Below, in pieces: positions 1 through 8,872 of a stretch of 64,000 nt of DNA. The notes under the pieces were generated by a model that was not told the DNA's origin, ran no database searches, and saw only the letters and a list, made by a program, of their open reading frames with translations. Position numbers and translations under genes: made by a program. Numbering within the stretch: position 1 is the stretch's first letter; every line of letters starts with the position of its first letter. The DNA is from Pararoseomonas sp. SCSIO 73927. Lineage in GTDB: Bacteria; Pseudomonadota; Alphaproteobacteria; Acetobacterales; Acetobacteraceae. Location of the stretch: NCBI RefSeq assembly GCF_037040815.1, contig NZ_CP146232.1:1364001-1428000 (forward strand). The letters are read 5' to 3'.

Positions 1-1671
1 CGTCCGCGACACGAAGGGGCGGAACAGCTCCTCGCGCAGCTCCGCCGGCACGCCCGGGCCGTCGTCGAGAACGAGCAGGCGGAGCGCCCCGCCGCGGCCC
101 CTCTCCGCGTCGATCATCACCCGCCGGACGCCGGGCACGGCACGGGCGTTCTCCACAAGGTTCACCAGGGCCTGCGTCATCCGCGAGGGATCCGCCCGCA
201 CGGGGAGCGGAGCCTCCAGGCGCGGGCCGAACTCGACATTCGGAGCACCGCGCGCCGCGCTGCGGGCAAGGTCGCCGAGGTCGGTGGGAACGGGCTCCAC
301 CCGCCACGGCTTCGCGTAGTCCAGCAGGTCGGCCGAGAGGCGCGTGATGCGGGCGATCTGCTCCCGGATCTCCGCCCGCGCCTCGCCCGGCGCGGCGGCC
401 GCGGCCATGGCGATGATGTTCAGGGGGTTGCGGATGTCGTGCGCCACCGTCGCCGCGATGGCGCCCAGCTCCGCCAGCCGCTCGCGCTCCGCCCTCTCGC
501 GCTCCCGCGCGGCCAGGGCCGCCGCGCGTTCCAGCCGGGCCGCCTCCTCCGCGACAACGGTGCCGAACAGGGTCCCGGCCTGGCGCGGGCCCGGCGGCGC
601 GGCCTCCCACCCCTCCAGTTCCGTGCGCCAGCCGCCGGCGCCGTCCTGCAGGAGGCGAAGCCGGGGCGCGCCGGGGTCCTCCGGCACCATGCCGGGCATC
701 AGCACCTCCACCTGCGTGCGGAGCCGGGCGGTGAGCAGGGCAGAGGCGGTGCGGGCCAACTTCTCCCCCGATGCGGCGGGCGCCAGCGCCGCCCGCCAAG
801 CCGCGACATCGGCCGGCGAGACGAGGCCGCCGGGGTAGATCACCCGCTCCGCCAGCCAGCGCACCGGCCCGCCCAGCGCCAGGAAGGCCAGCGCCGCGGC
901 CCCGCCAGCAGCGACGGGACCGAGTTCCGCGAGGACGGGGGCGGAGGAGACGACCGCGAGCACGCCGGCGCCCACCGCCCCGAGCAGGGTCCAGGCCAGC
1001 CCGCGCCGGGCCCAGGCATTCGCCACCAGCACGCGGTAGCGCAGCACGCCATAGACGAGGATGACGGGGTAGAGCGGCAGGCCCAGCAGCGGCCAGGGAT
1101 AGACATCCAGCCGCAGCGCCGCCGCGGCGTAGCCCGCCATGCAGACCGCCCCCCAACCGGAGGACAGACCGACCGCCAGCGCCTGCCGCCGCGCCAGCCC
1201 CCGCTCGCGCAGTCCCGCCCGCAGCAGGACGAGCGTGCCGGCCGCCGCCAGCCCGCCCCAGACGAGGCTGGCGATCCAGCCCACCGTGTTGGGCGTGGCG
1301 ACGAAGGGTAGGCCGGCGAAGGGTCCGAAGCTGCCAGGCCGGATCACGAGGGCCAGCAGCATCGCCCCGCCGCCGAGGCCGTAGACGGTGGGGAGCAGAG
1401 CCGCCGGCGTCCGCGTGCCGGTAAAGGAGAGAGCGAAGTGCACGAACACAGCCGAGGTGAGCGGCGCCGTCGCCAGCATCGCCAGCGCCACCCGCTCCGT
1501 GCCCGGCCCGAGCAGGGGCGGTAGTTCGTTCCCCGCGATCCAGACCGACACGCCGAGCAGGAAGAGCACGAGCAGCCGCGCGCCGGGAACGCGGCCCGCG
1601 CGGAGGAGCAGGAACACCGCCAGCAGCAGGCTGCCGAAGAGGGAGAGCGCGAGGGCGATATGGAGCGCCAT
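1..1671 (-). CDS. Membrane sensor histidine kinase (C-terminus off the left edge)
   Basis: The 557 visible codons start at an ATG at 1671 and stay open to the window edge. Roughly the first 270 residues hold seven to nine hydrophobic segments, resembling the multi-pass sensor modules of PrsK-like or 7TM histidine kinases. A dimerisation/phosphoacceptor helix follows with the H-box VAHDIRNPLN (phospho-acceptor His near residue 411), then an N-box (QALVNLVENA) and the first G-box (DDGPGVP). The end of the ATP-binding domain is missing because of the window edge, not a mutation. The H-box style is typical of kinases that pair with NtrC-type response regulators. The gene diverges from the operon at 1905, whose promoter looks sigma-54 dependent, so this kinase may govern it (inference). 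The signal sensed is unknown. Confidence 0.85.
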   Translation of the reverse strand, partial: MALHIALALSLFGSLLLAVFLLLRAGRVPGARLLVLFLLGVSVWIAGNELPPLLGPGTERVALAMLATAPLTSAVFVHFALSFTGTRTPAALLPTVYGLGGGAMLLALVIRPGSFGPFAGLPFVATPNTVGWIASLVWGGLAAAGTLVLLRAGLRERGLARRQALAVGLSSGWGAVCMAGYAAAALRLDVYPWPLLGLPLYPVILVYGVLRYRVLVANAWARRGLAWTLLGAVGAGVLAVVSSAPVLAELGPVAAGGAAALAFLALGGPVRWLAERVIYPGGLVSPADVAAWRAALAPAASGEKLARTASALLTARLRTQVEVLMPGMVPEDPGAPRLRLLQDGAGGWRTELEGWEAAPPGPRQAGTLFGTVVAEEAARLERAAALAARERERAERERLAELGAIAATVAHDIRNPLNIIAMAAAAAPGEARAEIREQIARITRLSADLLDYAKPWRVEPVPTDLGDLARSAARGAPNVEFGPRLEAPLPVRADPSRMTQALVNLVENARAVPGVRRVMIDAERGRGGALRLLVLDDGPGVPAELREELFRPFVSRT

Positions 1672-1737
1672 GGGGGGCCCGGAGCATGGATCGGGCCAGC
1701 GCACCCGCGGTTGGAAGCCTGCCCGAACGGCCCGCGG

Positions 1738-1756
1738 CTGTAAACGCGGTTTACAG
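1738..1756. promoter_or_regulatory. Perfect 8-bp-arm palindrome, candidate activator or repressor site
   Basis: CTGTAAAC-GCG-GTTTACAG is a perfect inverted repeat with a 3-bp spacer in the divergent region between the kinase gene and the 1905 operon. Its centre is about 105 bp upstream of the -24 element of the candidate sigma-54 promoter at 1852, the usual distance for an upstream activating sequence bound by an NtrC-type activator. It is also only about 70 bp upstream of the kinase start, so it could serve as an operator for that gene. The protein that binds is not identified. Confidence 0.6.
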
Positions 1757-1851
1757 GGCGAGCGGCCCAACTGACTCCGCCGGGAACAGCATGGCGCGCC
1801 ATCCGGCCGCCGCTTCCCATTTTTTCAGATACTTGGCCGGTGCGCGCGGGC

Positions 1852-1866
1852 TGGCACACGCCCTGC
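1852..1866 (+). promoter_or_regulatory. Candidate sigma-54 (-24/-12) promoter
   Basis: TGGCACACGCCCTGC keeps the invariant GG and GC dinucleotides of the sigma-54 consensus TGGCAC-N5-TTGC at the correct spacing. One base of the -12 box differs (C for T). The predicted start would lie near 1878, giving a leader of about 27 bases before the ATG at 1905 that includes an AAGGGAG ribosome site. No convincing -35/-10 pair was seen nearby. Confidence 0.45.
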
Positions 1867-1904
1867 GCTGAAAGGAGCACCACCAACCCAAGGGAGTTCC
1901 CCTG

Positions 1905-2291
1905 ATGATCACCTGGATCGAGCTCGGCGCGGCCCTCGCCCTCACCTTCGTGGCCACCACGACCGTCGCCGCGATCATGTGGCGGCCGCTGCACGGCGTG
2001 CTGGAGTTCATCTGCCACGGCGGGGCGGCCGCCCGTTTCTGGACGACCTTCTCGGCCGTCATGCTCGTCTGCGGGCCGCTCTTCCTCGTCAGCTTCGCGG
2101 CCGGCCAGTCCCTGTCGATGGCGGACTTCATCCGGCAGGCCGTCTATCTCTGCTCGCTCGGCCTGATCGGCGCCTTCGTCATCATGGGCGTGGCGGTGTG
2201 GAACGCGGCGCAGGCCGGCCGCGCCGTCCCGGTGCCCGCCGACCCCTGGCGCCAGCAGCGGGCCTCCGTTTCCGCGGCACCGGCCGAGTGA
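1905..2291 (+). CDS. Small inner-membrane protein, first gene of a five-gene operon
   Basis: This is a 128-residue protein with three hydrophobic segments (about 5-27, 45-70 and 80-104) and a short polar, Pro/Ala-rich cytoplasmic-type tail. The start is set by an AAGGGAG sequence about 10 bases upstream. I do not recognise a named family. It is followed after 7 bases by the SDR/DoxX gene and leads a compact same-strand run to 5639 made largely of membrane proteins. The sigma-54-like element sits directly upstream. A structural or accessory role in the membrane complex encoded by the operon is possible but is inference only. Confidence 0.75.
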   Translation: MITWIELGAALALTFVATTTVAAIMWRPLHGVLEFICHGGAAARFWTTFSAVMLVCGPLFLVSFAAGQSLSMADFIRQAVYLCSLGLIGAFVIMGVAVWNAAQAGRAVPVPADPWRQQRASVSAAPAE

Positions 2292-2298
2292 GGGGGCC

Positions 2299-3582
2299 AT
2301 GCGGGTCCTCATCCTCGGCGCGAACGGGTTCATCGGCGGGCGCCTCGTCGCCCGCCTCTGCGCCGCCGGGCACGAGACGGTCCTTGCCGGCCGCGACGCC
2401 GCCGCCCTGGCACGCCGTCACCCCAGCACCAAGACGGTGCGGGCCGACCTTCTCCGCGACGACGCGGCGGCCTGGGCGCCTCGCCTCGTCGGCGTGGAGG
2501 CGGTGGTGAACGCGGCCGGGGTGCTGAACGGCGAACTGGACGCGGTCCACCACCGCGGCCCGCGCGCCCTGTTCGACGCTTGCGCCGCGGCGGGCATCGG
2601 GCGGCTGGTCCAGATCTCGGCACTCGGCGCGGCGCCGGACGCGTCGACCGCCTTCCTGGCCAGCAAGGGTGCCGCCGACGCCCACCTGCTCCGCCTCCGC
2701 GCCGAGGGCGGGCGTGAGGGCTGGTGCGTACTTCGCCCCGCCCTCGTCCTCGGGCGCGGCGGCCAGAGCACCGGGCTCTTCCTCACCCTCGCCGCGCTTC
2801 CCCTGCCGGTTCGCCTGGGGCGCGGGGACTGGGCGGTGCAGCCCCTGCATGTCGAGGATCTGGCGCGGGCCGTCGTCGCGCTCATCGAGCGCCGCGGCGC
2901 CGTTCCGCCGCAACTCGACCTTGTCGGCCCGGCGCCCATGGGGACCGACGCCCTGACCGGGATGCTGCGCTCCTGGTTGGGCCTTCCGCCGCGGCCTTCC
3001 CTGCCCCTGCCCGCCCCGCTGCTCGGCCTCGCGGCCCAGGTCGGGGCGGTGCTGCCCGGCGCGACGCTGACGCCCGACACCCTCGCCATGCTCACCCGCG
3101 GCAGCACGGGCGATCCCCGCCCGGCGGCGGAAGCCATCGGCTGGCGCGCCCGGCCCGTCGCGGAGGCGCTGTCCGCGGAGCCGGCCGTCACCGCCGATCG
3201 CTGGCAGGCCCGGCTGGCGCCGTTGCGCCCGCTTCTGCGGGGCGTGCTGGCGGTGATCTGGCTCGCCTCCGGCCTCGTCCCGCTCCTCGTCACGCCGGGG
3301 GAGGTGAGCGCCGCCCTGCTCGCCGGGCTCGGCCTCTCCGGCGCGTCCGCGACGGTCGTGCTGCTGGCCGGGGCGCTGCTGGACGTCGCGATCGGCGCCG
3401 CGCTGCTCCTGCTGCCGCGCCGCACCGCCCTCGTCGGCGCCCTCGGGATCGCCGTCGTTCTCGGCTTCACGCTCCTCGCCACGATCGCGGCGCCGGAGCT
3501 CTGGGCTCACCCCTTCGCCCCGCTGCTGAAGAACGCCGCCGTGATCGCCGCGACCCTCGCCCTCATGGCGCTGGAGGACTGA
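2299..3582 (+). CDS. SDR (NAD(P)-binding, YbjT-like) protein fused to a DoxX-like membrane domain
   Basis: The N-terminus carries the dinucleotide-binding glycine motif LGANGFIGGRL (residues 6-16) of extended/atypical short-chain dehydrogenases, followed by an NmrA/YbjT-type domain to about residue 290. The last 120 residues contain four hydrophobic helices like the DoxX family, so the redox domain is tethered to the inner membrane. The Tyr-x3-Lys pair of classical SDRs is not evident, suggesting a binding or atypical reductase role. Such SDR-DoxX fusions often neighbour DUF2269, DCC-thiol and DUF4166 genes, exactly as here. The substrate is unknown. Confidence 0.8.
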   Translation: MRVLILGANGFIGGRLVARLCAAGHETVLAGRDAAALARRHPSTKTVRADLLRDDAAAWAPRLVGVEAVVNAAGVLNGELDAVHHRGPRALFDACAAAGIGRLVQISALGAAPDASTAFLASKGAADAHLLRLRAEGGREGWCVLRPALVLGRGGQSTGLFLTLAALPLPVRLGRGDWAVQPLHVEDLARAVVALIERRGAVPPQLDLVGPAPMGTDALTGMLRSWLGLPPRPSLPLPAPLLGLAAQVGAVLPGATLTPDTLAMLTRGSTGDPRPAAEAIGWRARPVAEALSAEPAVTADRWQARLAPLRPLLRGVLAVIWLASGLVPLLVTPGEVSAALLAGLGLSGASATVVLLAGALLDVAIGAALLLLPRRTALVGALGIAVVLGFTLLATIAAPELWAHPFAPLLKNAAVIAATLALMALED

Positions 3583-3586
3583 TCCG

Positions 3587-4060
3587 ATGGACTCCTACCT
3601 CCTCCTGAAATGGGTCCACGTGCTGAGCTCCACGGTCCTCTTCGGTACGGGGCTCGGCACCGCCTTTCACGGCTGGATGGCGACGCGCAGCGGCGATCTC
3701 CGCGCCATGGCCGTCTCGGGCCGCAACGTCGTCCTCGCCGATTGGCTGTTCACCACCCCGGCCGTGATCGTGCAGCCCGTGACAGGCGTGCTCCTCGCGC
3801 GGCAGGCCGGCTTCGGCTGGGACACGCCCTGGCTGCTGCTGTCGATCGCGCTCTATGGGCTGGTTGGCGCCTGCTGGCTGCCCGTCGTCTGGCTGCAGAT
3901 CCGGATGCGGCACCTGGCCGAAGGGGCCGTGGCGAGCGGGGAGGCCCTGCCGGCCCTGTATCACCGCTACGCCCGGATCTGGTTTGCCCTCGGCTGGCCC
4001 GCCTTCATCGGCGTGGTGGTCATCTTCTGGCTGATGATCGCGAAGCCGGCCCTGCTCTGA
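3587..4060 (+). CDS. DUF2269 family integral membrane protein
   Basis: This 157-residue protein has four predicted membrane helices. It opens with the family-typical LLKWVHVLSSTVLFGTGLGT and has conserved His and Trp residues near the helix ends. DUF2269 proteins are short inner-membrane proteins of unknown function. Some authors suspect haem or quinone association because of the conserved membrane histidines, which remains untested. The gene begins 4 bases after the SDR/DoxX gene, with GAGGA as ribosome site, so the two are almost certainly co-translated. Confidence 0.85.
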   Translation: MDSYLLLKWVHVLSSTVLFGTGLGTAFHGWMATRSGDLRAMAVSGRNVVLADWLFTTPAVIVQPVTGVLLARQAGFGWDTPWLLLSIALYGLVGACWLPVVWLQIRMRHLAEGAVASGEALPALYHRYARIWFALGWPAFIGVVVIFWLMIAKPALL

Positions 4061-4101
4061 GCCCACCCCTCGTCGCGCCCCATCTACAAGGAACAGCGAG
4101 C

Positions 4102-4587
4102 ATGACAGGCACCCAGTTCGCGGCCGGAGCGTCGCCCTGCGATGATGAGGACGGCTTCCGCTCCCCCATCATCCTGTTCGACACGGACTGCCTCCTCTGC
4201 AGCGGCATGCTCGCCTTCGTGCTCGCCCACGAGCGCGACCACCTCCTCCGCTTCGCCGGCGCCTGGTCGCCGGAGGGGCTGGCCCTGGCCGGGCGGCATG
4301 GCTTCGGCCGGGCGGAGCTGCACGAGACCTTCCTGGTGATCCGCCGCGGTCGCCCCCTGACGCGCTCGGCGGGCGTGCTGGAGATCCTGCGCCACCTCAA
4401 AGCACCCTGGTCCTGGCTCGGCGGCCTTCGCGCGGTCCCGCGCCCGCTGCGCGACGCCGCCTACTCCGCCCTCGCCCGCCGGCGCTACGACTGGTTCGGC
4501 CGGCGCGAGAACTGCGCCGTGGTTCCGCAGGCCCAGCGGCACCGCTTCATCGGCGTTCGCCCGGGCATCGCGGCCCATGCGTCATGA
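4102..4587 (+). CDS. DCC-family (DUF393, YuxK-like) thiol-disulfide oxidoreductase-like protein
   Basis: The 161-residue protein has the family signature FDTDCLLCSG (about residues 30-39). The D-x-x-C version of the thioredoxin-like DCC motif is visible, with a second Cys three residues on. The C-terminal RRYDWFGRRENC motif, with a further cysteine, is also typical. DCC proteins are thioredoxin-related and presumed to handle thiols or disulfides, but no substrate is established. The start at 4102 leaves 41 bases after DUF2269 and is preceded by AAGGAA. The stop overlaps the next gene's start (ATGA). Confidence 0.85.
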   Translation: MTGTQFAAGASPCDDEDGFRSPIILFDTDCLLCSGMLAFVLAHERDHLLRFAGAWSPEGLALAGRHGFGRAELHETFLVIRRGRPLTRSAGVLEILRHLKAPWSWLGGLRAVPRPLRDAAYSALARRRYDWFGRRENCAVVPQAQRHRFIGVRPGIAAHAS

Positions 4588-5639
4588 GCATCGAGGCCGC
4601 GCTAGCCGTCCTCGGCATCCAGGGCGTGCTCGGCGCCTACGACAACATCCGCAACCACGAGTTCCGGGAAGGTCTGCCGCACCGCTCCTCGCAGGGCTCG
4701 GAACTCGTCCTCCACGCGGCGCGGGAGGGCTTCTACCTCGTGCTCTTTCCCACCATGGCCTGGCTGGAGTGGCGGGGCTGGTGCGCCTGGCTGCTCGGCG
4801 CCGTGATCCTCGCCGAGATCGGGGTGACGTGCCGGGACTTCGTGGAGGAGGACCGGACACGGCGGCTGAGCGCGAACGAGCGCGTCCTGCACACGGTGCT
4901 GACGCTGAACTACGGGGCGTTCCTCGCGCTGTTCCTGCCCGAGCTGGTGCAATGGTCCGTCGCCCCGGCCGGGCTCGCCTTCGTGGACCGGGGAATCTGG
5001 TCCTGGCTCATGACGGTCTACGCGCTCGGCGTCCTCGTCTTCGGGATACGGGAGCTCCGCGCGGGGCTGCGGATGCGGCGCGGCGCAGGATCCCCCATCC
5101 CGGCGCCACCCCATCTCATCGCCCTGGGCCCGGCTCTCCCCGATGCGTTGCGACGCCTTCACGAGGGGCCAGGGCCGCGCCGCGCCACCGGATCGGCCGT
5201 GGTGCGCACGGGCGGAAGCCTGTCCCGGCTCCTGCTGCGGTGCATGGGGCTGGGGATGGCCGACGGCCGGCAATCCTTGTGCGTGGTGTTCGAGCCGGAC
5301 GGCGGGGGCGAGTTGTGGCACCGTGACTTCGGTACGGGCCGCTTCACGAGCCGGATCGATGTCGGTGTTCCCGGCGAAGGGACGATCGCCGAACGGTTCG
5401 GGCCATTCTCCTTCGACATCGTGCTGGCCCCCAGCTCCGACAGCATCGCGTGGACGCTCCGGAAATCCCGGCTCCTCGGTCTCCCCGTTCCCGCGCTCCT
5501 GGCGCCCCGGGTCGTCGCACGGGAATGGATGGAAGCCGGCCAGTACCGGATGTCCGTCGAGATCGGGCTGCCGGGCCTGGGCCACCTTCTCTCCTACGCC
5601 GGCACCCTCGAGCGGGCCACCATGCACCAAGCGCCATAA
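4584..5639 (+). CDS. Membrane protein with C-terminal DUF4166 domain
   Basis: The N-terminal 170 residues hold about four hydrophobic segments. The C-terminal half (about 190-345) matches the DUF4166 pattern: LPDALRRLHEG, then a GLGM turn, a beta-rich stretch with WHRDFG, and FGPFSF near the end. DUF4166 has no established activity and is frequently found with, or fused to, SDR proteins, consistent with this operon. Its ATG overlaps the upstream stop by four bases (ATGA), indicating coupling. It is the last gene of the operon. The next gene is convergent. Confidence 0.8.
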   Translation: MSIEAALAVLGIQGVLGAYDNIRNHEFREGLPHRSSQGSELVLHAAREGFYLVLFPTMAWLEWRGWCAWLLGAVILAEIGVTCRDFVEEDRTRRLSANERVLHTVLTLNYGAFLALFLPELVQWSVAPAGLAFVDRGIWSWLMTVYALGVLVFGIRELRAGLRMRRGAGSPIPAPPHLIALGPALPDALRRLHEGPGPRRATGSAVVRTGGSLSRLLLRCMGLGMADGRQSLCVVFEPDGGGELWHRDFGTGRFTSRIDVGVPGEGTIAERFGPFSFDIVLAPSSDSIAWTLRKSRLLGLPVPALLAPRVVAREWMEAGQYRMSVEIGLPGLGHLLSYAGTLERATMHQAP

Positions 5640-5833
5640 CCGGGCGGCACAGGCCCTGTTCGAACGCGTCCGCTTCGCCGGCCGTCGTGCTCGAAGGCAG
5701 CAATACCGCTATCGGCCAGACCCGAGATGACGGCTCAACGCACAGCCTGGCCGCTCACCCGGTTCTCCGGCGCTAGCGCGGACGGAGATATGGGCTCCTG
5801 GCGCTCGAGAGGAGGGCAGAGCTGGGCCGACCG

Positions 5834-6763
5834 TCAGCCTGGTTGTGCGACGGGTGACCCGCGCAGGACGAAGCCCGCCCCTCGTTGGACGACGAGCGGC
5901 AGGGCAGACATGTGCGTCTCCCTGGGGAGCTCCTCGAAGGTGACCTCCAGGCCGGACAGGGGGCGCAGACGGTCGGCCAGGGCCCGCGCGGAGTCCACCA
6001 TGTGGTTCGCCTCCAGCCGGGGCCGGCGCGCGGCCCCGTGCCAAGGGGCAGGGCTCTGCTCGTACTCGCCGACGGTCATCAGCAGGCGGAGCGGCGCGGG
6101 CCGTTCCGCTCGCGCGGCGAAGCGGTCCGCCGCGCCGAGGATGGCGCTGTTCTCCCACCAGATAGATGGGCTGCCCGCGATGTGGTCCCGGAAGGTGCCG
6201 GGACGGTTGAGGAGGGCGTGCAGCACGAAGAGGCCGCCAAAGGAGTGGCCGAGGACGGCGTGGCGCGCGGGGTCGATCGGGGCCGCGCGGGCGACGAGCG
6301 GCTTCACGGTCTCCTCGATGAAGTCGAGGAGTTCGTCGGCGCCGCCGGTCCGCGCCCCGGGGCGGCCGTCGGGAAGGGGCGGCAACTGGCGGCCGGGCGG
6401 CGGGGAGAGGTCGAAGGAGCGACGGAGGAAGTCGAAGGGAGCGTCCGTGCGATAGCCGATGCCGGCGACGACCGCGGCGGAGCGGAAGCCGCTATCGGCA
6501 GGCCAGAAGGCCTGGACGCGGATCGTGTCGACCACGAGCCCCATAACGGCATTGGCGTCGAGCACCGTGATCATCGGCCAGCCCCCCGTTGGCGGCTCGC
6601 CGGCCGGCACGTGCAGGAAAAGGCGGAAGGGTTGCCCGGTACGGGACTCCAGGTCCCGCTGCGTCGTTCCGGGAATGAGGGAAGGAAGGGCGTTCTGCGC
6701 GCGCGAGAGGGCCGGGGCCGCCAGGGCGGCGGCAAGGGGAGCGAAGAGAAGGCGTCGGTGCAT
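5834..6763 (-). CDS. Alpha/beta hydrolase, ferri-siderophore esterase (IroE/Fes-like)
   Basis: This 309-residue protein has a cleavable N-terminal signal (MHRRLLFAPLAAALAAPALS, cut near SRA-Q), so it acts in the periplasm. The nucleophile motif is GHSFGG and the late ETHMS supplies the catalytic His, as in COG2819 esterases that hydrolyse siderophore esters such as enterobactin-type compounds. The ATG chosen overlaps the receptor's stop in the arrangement TGATG, so the gene is translationally coupled to the TonB receptor. Linkage to a siderophore receptor with a Fur-like box supports a role in iron release from an imported siderophore. The exact siderophore cannot be told. Confidence 0.82.
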   Translation of the reverse strand: MHRRLLFAPLAAALAAPALSRAQNALPSLIPGTTQRDLESRTGQPFRLFLHVPAGEPPTGGWPMITVLDANAVMGLVVDTIRVQAFWPADSGFRSAAVVAGIGYRTDAPFDFLRRSFDLSPPPGRQLPPLPDGRPGARTGGADELLDFIEETVKPLVARAAPIDPARHAVLGHSFGGLFVLHALLNRPGTFRDHIAGSPSIWWENSAILGAADRFAARAERPAPLRLLMTVGEYEQSPAPWHGAARRPRLEANHMVDSARALADRLRPLSGLEVTFEELPRETHMSALPLVVQRGAGFVLRGSPVAQPG

Positions 6764-8853
6764 CAGAAGCGGAAACGCGCGGAGGCTAGCCAAGTCATGG
6801 GCAGCCCCTGGTAGCAGGCGCCGGACTGGCACTGGATCTGGTCCGTGTCGGTCAGGTTGTAGCCGTTGAGGGCGAGCTGCAGCCGCTCGGTCACGTCGTA
6901 CCGGATGGCGGCGTCGAGGACGAGGTAGGACTTGTTGGTCAGGGTGTTGAGCGCGTTGGCCGGCGTCTCCCCGAAGTAGCGCACCCCGCCGCCGAGCCCG
7001 AGCCCGGCGAGCGGGCCGTCCTTGATGGAGTAGTCCAGCCAGAGGCCGGCCAGGTGCTCCGGGATGCCGACCGGGCGCTTGCCCGTGTTGCCACTGTTGG
7101 AGCGCGTCACCTCCACGTCCTGCCAGGTGTAAGAGGCAATGAGGTTCAGCCCGTCCGCGAGGCTCGCGACGGCCTCCAGCTCCACGCCGCGGGAGCGTGT
7201 CTCACCCGTCTGCACGGAGAAGCGGGTGGGCGCCTCGGGATCGGGGGTGAGGCTGTTGCGCTGCGTGATCTGGAAGGCGGAGGCGGTGAGGATGCTATTC
7301 GTCCCCGGCGGCTGGTAGCGCAGGCCGCCCTCCACCTGCTCACCGCGGATCGGCTCGAAGGGGCTGCCCAGCCGGTCCACCCCGACCTGCGGGTTGAAGG
7401 ATGTTGCGTAGTTCGCGTAGGGAGTGAGGCCGCCCTCAAAGAGGTAGACTGCGCCGACGCGCCCGGTGAGGGCGCTGTCGTCCTGCAGGGTGCGGACCCC
7501 GGTGGCCCGGCTGGCGCTGGACTGGTCCGCCCAGTCGTGCCGGAGCCCGCCGGTAACCACCAGCCGCCCGAGGCGGATCTGGTCCTGCGCGTAGATCCCG
7601 ACCTGGTCCTGCTGCTGCACGGTGCGGGCGGTCAGACGGGGAAGCGCAATGGGCTCGCCGTAGACCAGGTTGCCGAGGTCCAGCGTCGGGCCCGTGCTGG
7701 TGCCGCTGCGGGTGTCGTAGCCGGTGTTCTGGTAGTCCACCCCGAGGAGCACCGTGTGGGAGAGGGGACCGGTGGCGAAGCGCGCCTCGGCCATGCTGTC
7801 CACCACGAAGGAGTCCAGCTCGTCCTCCTGCGAGAGGACGTTGCGGTTGAGGGTGCGCCCGTCGGCGCGCAGCCCGTTGCTGGTGAGGTAGGCGGCGTCG
7901 AGCGTGGCGTGGCCGTAGCGCAGGTTCTGGCGGACGGAGAACGCCTCATCGAAGCGATGCTCGAAGCGGTAGCCGACCTGCTGCTGGCTCTGGAACAGCC
8001 CGTCGATGGAGCGGTCGGAGGTGCGGATGCGCGTGGGCCGTCCGTTGGCGCTGTAGTAGGCGGCGCTCGGCGTGGTGCGGTCCTGCTGGACGTGGCCGAG
8101 GATGGTGAGGGTGGTGCTGTCGTTCCGGAAGGTCACCGCGGGCTGCAGGAAGAGCCGGTCGTCCGGCACCCAGTCCAGGTCCGTGCGCGCGTTGCGGGCG
8201 AGGCCGGTGACGCGGAAGAGGACGCGGCTCCCCTCATCCACCGCACCGCCCACGTCGAAGGCGCCCTGGAGGCGGTCGTAGGAGCCGGTGGTGAGGCGGA
8301 CCTCGCCGATGCGCCCCTCGGTCGGCAGCTTGCTGACACGGTCGATCAGCCCGCCCGGCCCGGACTGGCCGTAGAGGACGGAGGCGGGGCCGCGGAGAAG
8401 GGTGATCCGCTCCAGCCCGTAGGGCTCGGTGCGGAAGTAGGTGAAGGGGGCGTTGCCCTGGCGCAGCCCGTCGCGGTAGTCGCCGAGCGTGTTCACGGCG
8501 AAGCCGCGCAGGTAGATCTGGTCGAAGCGCGGGTCGAAGCCGAAGTTGCCGACGGAGACGCCGGCGTTGAAGCGCACCGACTCTACCACCGTCTGAGCCT
8601 GGAGGTTGTCGATCAGGTCGCGGGTGACGACGGAGACGGATTGCGGGTTCTCGACGAGAGGTGTGTCGGTCTTGCTGCCGGTGATCGCGCGCGGGGCGAC
8701 GTAGCCGGGCACCGGGCCGTCGGCGGCGACAGGCCGGCTACTGACGTTCACCTCGGGGACTGCGACGGGCAGTTCGGCCGTCTGGGCGCCTGCAGGCCCG
8801 CACCAGGCCAGGAAGGGCAGGCAGACCCAAAGAAGCACGATACGCCGCGTCAT
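6763..8853 (-). CDS. TonB-dependent siderophore receptor
   Basis: A protein of about 696 residues that begins with a signal peptide (MTRRIVLLWVCLPFLAWC...). It has a TonB-box-like PEVNVSS segment, a plug domain with LLRGPASVLYGQSGPGG (a hallmark of the FhuA/FoxA/FpvA class) and a 22-strand-type barrel ending in the terminal aromatic ...ASARFRF. It would import a ferric siderophore across the outer membrane using ExbBD-TonB energy. Two in-frame ATGs (8862 and 8853) are possible. I chose 8853 because it gives the best signal peptide. The downstream esterase overlaps it by one base. A Fur-like operator lies 20-38 bases upstream. Confidence 0.92.
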   Translation of the reverse strand: MTRRIVLLWVCLPFLAWCGPAGAQTAELPVAVPEVNVSSRPVAADGPVPGYVAPRAITGSKTDTPLVENPQSVSVVTRDLIDNLQAQTVVESVRFNAGVSVGNFGFDPRFDQIYLRGFAVNTLGDYRDGLRQGNAPFTYFRTEPYGLERITLLRGPASVLYGQSGPGGLIDRVSKLPTEGRIGEVRLTTGSYDRLQGAFDVGGAVDEGSRVLFRVTGLARNARTDLDWVPDDRLFLQPAVTFRNDSTTLTILGHVQQDRTTPSAAYYSANGRPTRIRTSDRSIDGLFQSQQQVGYRFEHRFDEAFSVRQNLRYGHATLDAAYLTSNGLRADGRTLNRNVLSQEDELDSFVVDSMAEARFATGPLSHTVLLGVDYQNTGYDTRSGTSTGPTLDLGNLVYGEPIALPRLTARTVQQQDQVGIYAQDQIRLGRLVVTGGLRHDWADQSSASRATGVRTLQDDSALTGRVGAVYLFEGGLTPYANYATSFNPQVGVDRLGSPFEPIRGEQVEGGLRYQPPGTNSILTASAFQITQRNSLTPDPEAPTRFSVQTGETRSRGVELEAVASLADGLNLIASYTWQDVEVTRSNSGNTGKRPVGIPEHLAGLWLDYSIKDGPLAGLGLGGGVRYFGETPANALNTLTNKSYLVLDAAIRYDVTERLQLALNGYNLTDTDQIQCQSGACYQGLPMTWLASARFRF

Positions 8854-8872
8854 CACGACCATCCCAGACAAT

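Noticed and set aside
1686..1871. A 61-codon plus-strand frame upstream of the 1905 operon
   Set aside because: It overlaps the palindrome and the sigma-54-like promoter, has no ribosome site and no recognisable sequence pattern.
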